Part shown: positions 43,986 through 50,955 of the stretch, one piece after another
Layout: each line of letters starts with the position of its first letter
How positions within the stretch are numbered: position 1 is the stretch's first letter
NCBI GenBank assembly: GCA_910588655.1
Contig: CAJUPJ010000014.1
Location: 1 to 64,000, forward strand
Direction of reading: 5' to 3'
Origin: an uncultured Lachnospiraceae bacterium
Lineage (GTDB): Bacteria > Bacillota > Clostridia > Lachnospirales > Lachnospiraceae
DNA length: 64,000 nucleotides
Translations under genes and position numbers: made by a program
The notes under the pieces: generated by a model
The model's database searches: none
Seen by the model: only the letters and a program-made list of their open reading frames with translations
Told to the model about the DNA's origin: nothing

Positions 43986-44975
43986 ATGAAGATTTTAGTA
44001 TTAGGCGGTGCTGGCTATATTGGTTCACATACTGTAAGTGAACTTGTAAAAGCAGGTGAAGAAGTTGTTATTGCTGATAACCTTGAAACAGGCCATATTG
44101 AGGCAGTAAACAAAAAGGCAGTATTTTATGAAGGAGATATACGCAACAGGGAGTTTGTAGACAGTATTTTTGACAATGAAAAGATAGATGCTGTTATACA
44201 TTTTGCTGCTAATTCACTTGTAGGTGAGAGCATGACAAACCCTCTTAAATATTATGATAATAACCTTTATGGCACAAAAGTGCTGCTTGAAAGCATGGTA
44301 GCACATGGTGTTGATAAAATAGTATTCTCATCAACAGCAGCAACATATGGTGAACCAGAAAGCATACCTATTCTTGAAACAGACAGGACAGAACCAACTA
44401 ACCCATATGGCGAAACAAAGCTTTCTATGGAAAAAATGATGAAATGGACAGATGTTGCACATGGTCTCCGTTATGTTGCATTAAGATACTTTAATGCATG
44501 TGGTGCAGATGAAAGTGGTGAAATTGGCGAAGCACACAACCCTGAAACACACCTTATCCCTCTTATCCTGCAAGTTCCAAATAACCAGAGGGAGTCAGTA
44601 AGTATATTTGGTACTGATTATGATACAAAAGATGGTACATGTGTAAGGGATTACATCCATGTTACAGACCTTGCCCAGGCACATATACTGGCTGTAAAAT
44701 ACCTTGTTAATGGTGGTGCAAGTGATGTATTTAACCTTGGAAATGGTGTAGGCTTTACTGTTAAAGAAGTTATAGAAACAGCCCGCAAAGTTACAGGACA
44801 CCCAATCCCGGCAGTGGAGTCACCAAGACGTGGCGGAGACCCTGCAAAGCTTATTGCATCAAGTGAGAAAGCAAAGAAAGTCCTTGGCTGGAACCCTGTA
44901 CATGCAAGCCTGGAGGAGATTATTGCATCTGCCTGGAAATGGCACAAGGCACATCCAAATGGATATGCAAAATAA
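43986..44975 (+). CDS. galE: UDP-glucose 4-epimerase
   Basis: About 329 residues from ATG 43986 (RBS GGAGG); a longer reading from 43971 lacks one. GalE interconverts UDP-galactose and UDP-glucose. Extended SDR with LGGAGYIGSHTVSEL (NAD motif), HFAANSLVGESM, FSSTAATYG (catalytic Ser/Thr) and the NPYGETK motif with Tyr-x-x-x-Lys. It completes the Leloir route for galactose from galactan, and also supplies UDP-Gal for the surface glycan made elsewhere in this window. Confidence 0.95.
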   Translation: MKILVLGGAGYIGSHTVSELVKAGEEVVIADNLETGHIEAVNKKAVFYEGDIRNREFVDSIFDNEKIDAVIHFAANSLVGESMTNPLKYYDNNLYGTKVLLESMVAHGVDKIVFSSTAATYGEPESIPILETDRTEPTNPYGETKLSMEKMMKWTDVAHGLRYVALRYFNACGADESGEIGEAHNPETHLIPLILQVPNNQRESVSIFGTDYDTKDGTCVRDYIHVTDLAQAHILAVKYLVNGGASDVFNLGNGVGFTVKEVIETARKVTGHPIPAVESPRRGGDPAKLIASSEKAKKVLGWNPVHASLEEIIASAWKWHKAHPNGYAK

Positions 44976-45020
44976 AATAGTATATTTACAATAATAAAAC
45001 AACAGAAAGGGCATGGATTA

Positions 45021-45800
45021 ATGGATTACGGTTTAATTGGTGAGAAATTAGGGCACAGCTATTCTAAAGAAATACATGAGATGCTTACAGATTACACATA
45101 TGATATACACCCTTTAAGCAAAGAAGAATTTAAGGGCTTTATGGAAAAGCATGATTTTAAGGCAATTAATGTAACAATTCCTTATAAAAGGGATGTTATA
45201 CCATTTCTTTATGAAATGGATGATAATGCAAGGGCTATAGGCGCAGTTAATACTATTGTTAATAAAGACGGGAAACTTTATGGGCATAACACAGATTTTC
45301 CAGGATTTATGTATATGCTAAACAAGCATGGAATTAACCCTTATGGAAAAAAATGCGTTGTGCTTGGTGACGGCGGCGCTTCCAAAGCTGTTGTAGCAGT
45401 CCTTAAGAAGATGGGTGCGGAAAGTGTTGTTATTGTGGATATTATAAAGACAGAAACAGCAATAACATATGATGAATGTTTTGCAAAACACACAGATGCA
45501 GATATAATTGTTAATACAAGCCCTGTAGGGATGTATCCAAAATGTGACGCAAGCCCTGTTGATTTACAGGAATTTCCAAAATGCCAGGCTGTAGCAGACG
45601 TTATTTATAACCCGCTTGAAACCAGGCTTGTAAACCAGGCTAAAGAACTTGGAATGACAGGTGTAAACGGGCTTGAAATGCTTGTTGCACAGGCACTTTA
45701 TGCAGTAGAATTTTTCCTTGAAACCAAACTTGATGAAGCAAAAATCGACGAGGTTTACCAGAAGATTTATAATGATAAGCTAAAAGAAACAGAAAGTTAA
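45021..45800 (+). CDS. aroE: Shikimate dehydrogenase
   Basis: 259 residues. AroE reduces 3-dehydroshikimate to shikimate with NADPH. Substrate loop LGHSYSKEIH (positions 10-19), catalytic Lys56 in VTIPYKRDV, Asp92 in GHNTDFPGF, NADP loop VLGDGGASKAVV, and the C-terminal VADVIYNPLETRLV. RBS AAAGGG precedes the ATG. It is shorter than E. coli AroE, as in many Clostridia. Confidence 0.93.
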   Translation: MDYGLIGEKLGHSYSKEIHEMLTDYTYDIHPLSKEEFKGFMEKHDFKAINVTIPYKRDVIPFLYEMDDNARAIGAVNTIVNKDGKLYGHNTDFPGFMYMLNKHGINPYGKKCVVLGDGGASKAVVAVLKKMGAESVVIVDIIKTETAITYDECFAKHTDADIIVNTSPVGMYPKCDASPVDLQEFPKCQAVADVIYNPLETRLVNQAKELGMTGVNGLEMLVAQALYAVEFFLETKLDEAKIDEVYQKIYNDKLKETES

Positions 45801-45828
45801 AAGAAGCAATAAAGCTAGTTTGTAAACG

Positions 45829-45876
45829 GGCAACCCGCTTGGCAAATAACAGGCAATCGGGTTGCCTGTTATTTTT
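45829..45876 (+). terminator. Terminator of aroE with an overlapping alternative stem
   Basis: Strong hairpin AAATAACAGGCAA / TTGCCTGTTATTT (45844-45874, loop TCGGG) followed by T's. An alternative stem GGCAACCCG (45829-45837) / CGGGTTGCC (45858-45866) would compete with it. Confidence 0.75.
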
Positions 45877-45917
45877 ATAAGACTACAATTTTTATAGAAT
45901 TGTAACTGGCAGGCATT

Positions 45918-47120
45918 TTACTGTTTCCCTATGCTTTCTTTATATATTTCATCAAGTATGCATATTGCAACATCTTCTTTATCCATCCTGCCTAATTCCT
46001 TATAACCATCTTTTGTAATAATTGTTACTATATTAGTACCTGTGCCAAAACCTGCACCTGCCATCTTAAGGTTATTGGCAATAATCATATCTGCGTTTTT
46101 ATCTATAAGTTTTTTCCTGGAGTTTTCAAGCAGGTTTTCTGTCTCCATTGAAAAACCACATAGAAACTGCCCTTCCCTTTTGTTTTCACCAAGGTATTTT
46201 AAAATATCAGCAGTACGCTTTAATTGTATGCTTAAATCCCCTGTCTTTTTCTTTATTTTCTCATCTGCAGCTTTTACTGGGGTATAATCTGCAACTGCCG
46301 CCGCTTTAATTATTATATCACTTTGTTCTGCATATTTTGCCACTTCATTAAACATATCTGCTGCACTTGTTACATTAATACGGCTCACAAAAGCAGGGCG
46401 TTCAAGGCTGCAAGGCCCGCTTACCAGTGTAACTAAAGCCCCCCTCTGCGCTGCAATCCTGGCAATGGCATAACCCATGCTTCCTGTGGAATGATTGCTT
46501 ATAAACCTGACCGGGTCAATAGCTTCAACTGTAGGGCCTGCTGTAACAAGCACTCTTTTCCCTTCAAAGTCCTTCTCAAAACGGATTTCCCTTAAAATAT
46601 AACCCAGCAGCACTTGTTCTGACGGCATTTTGCCAGCACCAGTATCTTTACATGCAAGAAGCCCGGTATCAGGCTCTATTACACCTATGCCATGCTTTTT
46701 AAGCTTTACAATGTTTTCCTGTACTATTGGGTTTTCGTACATATTGGTATTCATGGCAGGTGAAACTATCTTTGTGCATTTGCAGGCAAGCAGCGTTGTT
46801 GACAGCATATCATCCGCAATGCCATTTGCCATCTTGCCAATTATATTAGCTGAAGCAGGCGCAACAAGCACAACATCTGCTTTTTTTGCTATTGCAACAT
46901 GTTCAACACTGAACTGGAAATTCCTGTCAAATGTATCTATAAGGCACTTATTGCCTGTTAATGTTTCAAATGTAACAGGATTAATAAAATTAGTGGCATT
47001 TTTTGTCATAAGCACATGTATATCTGCATTAAGCTTTGATAACATGCTTGCCAGGTTAGCAATTTTATATGCTGCTATACTTCCTGTAACACCTAATAAT
47101 ACTGTTTTGCCTTTTAACAT
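45918..47120 (-). CDS. coaBC: Bifunctional CoaBC (PPC decarboxylase / PPC synthetase)
   Basis: 400 residues. Residues 1-180: flavoprotein CoaC, with GVTGSIAAYKIANLAS, the catalytic His in VEHVAIAKKADVVLVAPAS, and PAMNTNMYENP (the PxMNxxMW motif). Residues 190-400: CoaB, with VTAGPTVEAIDPVRFISNHSTGSMG, VADYTPV (Lys/Asp contacts), and CGFSMETE. It makes 4'-phosphopantetheine precursors for coenzyme A from phosphopantothenate and cysteine. It lies next to panD, panC and panB, same strand: a pantothenate-to-CoA cluster. Confidence 0.96.
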   Translation of the reverse strand: MLKGKTVLLGVTGSIAAYKIANLASMLSKLNADIHVLMTKNATNFINPVTFETLTGNKCLIDTFDRNFQFSVEHVAIAKKADVVLVAPASANIIGKMANGIADDMLSTTLLACKCTKIVSPAMNTNMYENPIVQENIVKLKKHGIGVIEPDTGLLACKDTGAGKMPSEQVLLGYILREIRFEKDFEGKRVLVTAGPTVEAIDPVRFISNHSTGSMGYAIARIAAQRGALVTLVSGPCSLERPAFVSRINVTSAADMFNEVAKYAEQSDIIIKAAAVADYTPVKAADEKIKKKTGDLSIQLKRTADILKYLGENKREGQFLCGFSMETENLLENSRKKLIDKNADMIIANNLKMAGAGFGTGTNIVTIITKDGYKELGRMDKEDVAICILDEIYKESIGKQ

Positions 47121-47130
47121 AAAACACCTT

Positions 47131-47529
47131 TCAATTCATCATCTCTTCTGTTAATTTTCCATATTTTTCATAAGAAGAAATTCTGTTTATTTTATTATTT
47201 TCATCAACAAATACAACTTTTGGCTTATGGTATTTAACTTCTGCATCTTCCATCTGGCAGTAACACATAATAATTATATGGTCTCCTGGCTGTACCTGCC
47301 TGGCAGCAGCCCCGTTCAGGCAAATCATTCCGCTTCCTGGCTCTCCTGCTATTGTGTATGTCTCAAACCTGTTGCCATTCTCAACATCCACTATCTGCAC
47401 AAGTTCATATTCATATATTCCTGCCGCCTGCATAAGTTCCGGGTCAACTGTAATGCTTCCCACATAATTTAATTCTGCCTGTCTTACAACAGCACGGTGG
47501 ATTTTGCCTTTTAACATTGTAACTAACAT
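47131..47529 (-). CDS. panD: Aspartate 1-decarboxylase
   Basis: 132 residues. PanD makes beta-alanine for pantothenate. The chain self-cleaves at Gly-Ser in YVGSITVD (Gly24/Ser25 region), forming the pyruvoyl cofactor. Later GAAARQVQPGDHIIIM is family-typical. RBS GGGGGAGG precedes the ATG; it sits between panC and coaBC. Confidence 0.95.
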   Translation of the reverse strand: MLVTMLKGKIHRAVVRQAELNYVGSITVDPELMQAAGIYEYELVQIVDVENGNRFETYTIAGEPGSGMICLNGAAARQVQPGDHIIIMCYCQMEDAEVKYHKPKVVFVDENNKINRISSYEKYGKLTEEMMN

Positions 47530-47540
47530 ATATCCTCCCC

Positions 47541-48389
47541 CTAATCCTCTAATGCAATAAAGTTATCTATAAGCCTTGTCTTTCCTATAAATACAGCAAC
47601 TGCAACAAGAACCGGGCCGTCAATGTTCTGGACAGGCTCTAATAAATCCCAGTTCACAACCTCTACATAATCGGTTCTTGCCAGGGGTTCAGCATTAATT
47701 ATAGAAGACACTTTTTCTTTTATCCTGACAGCATCCCTTTCACCTGCATCTATAAGCTTCCTGCCTTCTGAAAGCGCCCTGTTTAATACAAGTGCTGCCT
47801 GCCTCTCCTCTTTGTTAAGGTAAGTATTACGTGAACTTTTGGCAAGCCCGTCCTCTTCCCTTATAATTGGACAGCCTTTAATCTCTATTCCATAGCTTAA
47901 ATCATCAGCCATATGGCGTATAACTGCAAGCTGCTGTGCATCTTTCTGCCCAAAATATGCCCTGTCTGGCATTACAATATTAAACAGCTTTGCAACTACT
48001 GTACACACCCCCCTGAAATGTATGGGCCTGCTTTTGCCACAAAGCCCTCCTGTAAGAGTATCCATATCTACATATGATGAGAAACCATTATGGTACATTT
48101 CAGAAGGTTCTGGATGGAATATTAAGCTTGCTCCTGCTTCTTCACATAAAGCGGCATCCCTGTCCATATCCCTTGGATAACTTTCAAGGTCTTCTGACGG
48201 CCCGAACTGCATCGGGTTTACAAATACACTCACCACAACCCTGTCATTCTCAGAAACTGCACGGGTTATAAGGCTTTTATGCCCTTCATGCAGATAGCCC
48301 ATAGTTGGCACAAGCCCTACAGAAAGCCCCTGTCTTCTCCATTCATTAACCTGTTCCCTGGCTTCTTTAACAGTTACTGCAATCTTCAT
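47541..48389 (-). CDS. panC: Pantothenate synthetase
   Basis: 282 residues. PanC joins pantoate and beta-alanine with ATP. ATP/substrate-binding HIGH-like motif in PTMGYLHEGHKSLI, DRAYFGQKDAQQLAVI, the KxSRNxY-like AKSSRNTYL, and the C-terminal DYVEVVNWDLLEPV. It is 11 bp upstream of panD and 18 bp downstream of panB, so one operon. Confidence 0.96.
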   Translation of the reverse strand: MKIAVTVKEAREQVNEWRRQGLSVGLVPTMGYLHEGHKSLITRAVSENDRVVVSVFVNPMQFGPSEDLESYPRDMDRDAALCEEAGASLIFHPEPSEMYHNGFSSYVDMDTLTGGLCGKSRPIHFRGVCTVVAKLFNIVMPDRAYFGQKDAQQLAVIRHMADDLSYGIEIKGCPIIREEDGLAKSSRNTYLNKEERQAALVLNRALSEGRKLIDAGERDAVRIKEKVSSIINAEPLARTDYVEVVNWDLLEPVQNIDGPVLVAVAVFIGKTRLIDNFIALED

Positions 48390-48407
48390 CTCTTTACTCC
48401 GTCCTTT

Positions 48408-49235
48408 TTAATATAATTTTCCAAGCACTTCATCATCAATCTTAAATACGTGCTCTTCTGATGGAAATGTCCCGTCTGCCACTTCTTTTTTATAATCTGC
48501 AAATGCTTCTTTCATAACAGCACCAACATCTGCAAATTTCTTAACAAATTTTGGCATATAAGCAGAAAACATCCCAAGCATATCCTGGTATACAAGTACC
48601 TGGCCATCACATCCGTTCCCAGCGCCTATTCCTATAGTTGGTATAGCAAGCTTTTCTGTAACAAGAGTGGCAAGCTTTGCCGGAATACATTCAAGTACAA
48701 CTGCAAATGCACCTGCTTCCTGTACTGCCAGTGCATCTTCAATAATATTTCTGGCTGCTTCTTCACTTTTGCCTTGTACCCTGTTCCCTCCTAATGCATT
48801 AACAGACTGCGGGGTAAGCCCAAGGTGTGCCATAACAGGTATTCCCGCATCTGTAATTGCCTTAATCTGCGGACATACACTTCTGCCGCCTTCAAGCTTT
48901 ACAGCGCCAGCACGCCCTTCCTTCATAAGCCTTCCTGCATTAACCAGGGCATCATACTCATTTGTCTGGTATGACATAAATGGCATATCAACAACAACCA
49001 TTGTAGTCTTTGCCCCTCTGGCAACAGCAGCGCCATGATGTATCATATCTTCCATTGTTACAGAAACTGTATCTTCATAACCAAGAATTGTATTCCCAAG
49101 TGAATCACCAACAAGAATAGCATCAATTCCTGCTTCGTCCATAAGTTTTGCAGTAGAATAGTCATATGCTGTCAGCATTGAAATTTTTCTGCCTTCCTCT
49201 TTTGCCATCTGGAATGTCCTGACTGTATTTTTCAT
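48408..49235 (-). CDS. panB: Ketopantoate hydroxymethyltransferase
   Basis: 275 residues. PanB adds the hydroxymethyl group from 5,10-methylene-THF to 2-oxoisovalerate. AYDYSTAKLMDEAGIDAILVGDSLGN and MAHLGLTPQSVNALGGNRVQGK, with the active-site Glu/Asp region, are conserved; IPTIGIGAGNGCDGQVLV follows. Upstream of panC, same operon. Confidence 0.96.
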   Translation of the reverse strand: MKNTVRTFQMAKEEGRKISMLTAYDYSTAKLMDEAGIDAILVGDSLGNTILGYEDTVSVTMEDMIHHGAAVARGAKTTMVVVDMPFMSYQTNEYDALVNAGRLMKEGRAGAVKLEGGRSVCPQIKAITDAGIPVMAHLGLTPQSVNALGGNRVQGKSEEAARNIIEDALAVQEAGAFAVVLECIPAKLATLVTEKLAIPTIGIGAGNGCDGQVLVYQDMLGMFSAYMPKFVKKFADVGAVMKEAFADYKKEVADGTFPSEEHVFKIDDEVLGKLY

Positions 49236-49279
49236 TATTAATAACCATACCCTTTCTGCTATGCTGCAATAATTCCTAT

Positions 49280-50119
49280 TTATACAAACATGTCCTTTAT
49301 CCCATTATAATCTTTTCCCGGGTTTTTGCTTTCTGCAATAGAAACCAGCACCTTGCCAAGGCTTTTATATATATTAAACGTATTTTCATCATTTAAAATA
49401 CCAATATGCCTTTCTACAGTAGATATGTCCCCACGTTCAACCGGACCTGTAAGTGCCTGGGCTGTCCCATTTTCCAGTACAGAGTTTACATTATTAAGTA
49501 TTACGGGTGCAAGAAGCTTGATTGCATCACTTTCATTAAACCCACATTCTTTAAGAAGCTGCAACGCTATATGCAATATACCTGTAACATAATTGCTTGC
49601 AAATGCGGCTGCTGCATGGTATTTTGCTTTATCACATGGATTAATTACAAATACCTTATGGTGCAGCGCTTCAAAAAGCTTTTTCATTTCCTGTACTGCC
49701 CTTTCCTGTCCTTCAACAGACAGACATGCTGTATTAAATTGTAAATAGGATGTATATTTACTGCTGAATGCATACATAGGATGTACTGAACAGCAGGACG
49801 CACCTGTACTGCCAGACTTTGAAAAAATACCAGATGATAATGAACCACTAAAATGACAGACAATTTTATCTTTTAAATTATAATGTCTTATACACTCCCA
49901 CACTTCACTAATAACACCGTCTGGTGTAGTGATAAATATTGTATCACAATTATTTACAAGGGTTTCTAAATCACAAAAAGCCCTGGACTGTGTAAAAGTC
50001 GCCGCATCGTCAGCGCTCTGCCATGTCCTGCTATAATAGCCGGCAACCGTGGCATACCCGGAAAGGTATTTCCCAAGGGTACAGCCAGTCCTGCCAGCCC
50101 CAATAAAGCCAATAACCAA
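49280..50119 (-). CDS. Rossmann/DUF2520 oxidoreductase, probable PanG-type ketopantoate reductase
   Basis: 279 residues. N-terminal Rossmann fold IGFIGAGRTGCTLGKYLSGY, central catalytic-like HPMYAFS and C-terminal DUF2520 helical domain (AAFASNYVTGILHIAL). The genes next to it are panB, panC, panD and coaBC, and no panE is in the window; PanG-type proteins of this superfamily replace PanE in several bacteria, so ketopantoate reduction is likely. The start is a TTG at 50119 with RBS GAGGTGG. The assignment rests on family and position. Confidence 0.7.
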   Translation of the reverse strand: MVIGFIGAGRTGCTLGKYLSGYATVAGYYSRTWQSADDAATFTQSRAFCDLETLVNNCDTIFITTPDGVISEVWECIRHYNLKDKIVCHFSGSLSSGIFSKSGSTGASCCSVHPMYAFSSKYTSYLQFNTACLSVEGQERAVQEMKKLFEALHHKVFVINPCDKAKYHAAAAFASNYVTGILHIALQLLKECGFNESDAIKLLAPVILNNVNSVLENGTAQALTGPVERGDISTVERHIGILNDENTFNIYKSLGKVLVSIAESKNPGKDYNGIKDMFV

Positions 50120-50237
50120 TTAACCACCTCTTTGCTGTAAAATGCCATAATGGTGGTGTTTTTATCATCTGATGCAGTTCCAAATATGGATACCACTCAG
50201 CAACTACGTTAGATAATATCACAAGAAAAACAGTTTG

Positions 50238-50410
50238 TACAGTTTTTTTTGTATTTATAACGGACGGTTTCTATGCCAGAGCCAGAATATTCCGTACAGG
50301 AGTACGCTTCCGCTACGGCGCAATGTCATTTAGTTAAGAATCCAGGCAGAAAATATTTTTATAAATTACCAATATATGCAATTTTTAAAAATCTTTTCTT
50401 AACTAAACGA
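50238..50410. repeat. Palindromic repeat, copy 4 (half outer module plus short inner element)
   Basis: The left outer module (GACGGTTTCTATGCCAGAGCC, AATATTCCGTACAGGAGTACGC) is followed by AATGTCATTTAGTTAAGAA; the right side ends TTCTTAACTAAACGAC. The inner TTAGTTAAGAA / TTCTTAACTAA pair encloses only about 75 bp, and no right outer arm is present. Compared with 41108-41580 this copy lacks the CTGGCAAAT inner module. Confidence 0.75.
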
Positions 50411-50470
50411 CCTAGAAATTATCACCCATCCATTGTATAATGTATAAAAATTAAAGGAGGATTTGTTTGT

Positions 50471-50833
50471 ATGAGCGTGGATTTGAATTTCTGGAAGTAT
50501 AAAGAAGGAGTTACCCATAATGATAGCCAGGTATATAAAACAGCCTGTTGTGATGGTGAAATATTTGACGGTCTGGAAGACCTTCCAATAGATGAAATTA
50601 TTGGGACAGTTTCATCTGCATTTTCCAGCTGGAATTCTATAGACAAGTATAATTATGAAAAAGGCGGGGGTGGTTCATTCCAGATTTTTACTACTTCCCA
50701 GATTATCAGGTTTGACTGTTATGGCATGTTTGGACCTCATATGAACCTGATTATTGCTCTTATGCATGATTATGGATGCCCGTTATATGACCCCCAGGCA
50801 CAGGAAAGGTTTGATTCGTGGACAGACAGGTAA
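50471..50833 (+). CDS. Conserved hypothetical protein
   Basis: 120 residues. MSVDLNFWKYKEG at the start, FDGLEDLPIDEIIGTVSSAF in the middle, GGGGSFQIFTTSQIIRFDCYG and CPLYDPQAQERFD near the end. I recognise a conserved pattern reminiscent of small proteins found beside toxin or mobile genes, but cannot assign a family. Strong RBS AAAGGAGG upstream of the ATG. It follows the palindromic repeat and precedes GH2. Possible immunity or housekeeping role; unproven. Confidence 0.65.
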   Translation: MSVDLNFWKYKEGVTHNDSQVYKTACCDGEIFDGLEDLPIDEIIGTVSSAFSSWNSIDKYNYEKGGGGSFQIFTTSQIIRFDCYGMFGPHMNLIIALMHDYGCPLYDPQAQERFDSWTDR

Positions 50834-50871
50834 TCAAGATATATTAGTGTTATTTGTAACTAATAAGTGGA

Positions 50872-50900
50872 TTGAAAGTTTCTTTTATAGCCTGTAAAAT
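50872..50900 (+). promoter_or_regulatory. Promoter of the GH2 gene
   Basis: TTGAAA (50872-50877), 17-bp spacer, TAAAAT (50895-50900), about 55 bp before the GH2 start. Confidence 0.55.
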
Positions 50901-50955
50901 TATAAGGAATGGTATTTTTTACTTATTATTGATTAACTGAAATGGAGATAACGGA

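Noticed and set aside
40659..50410. Composite transposon flanked by repeat copies
   Set aside because: The repeats at 40.6-41.6 kb and 50.2 kb flank ordinary metabolic genes and carry no transposase; the arrangement is more simply two independent insertions.
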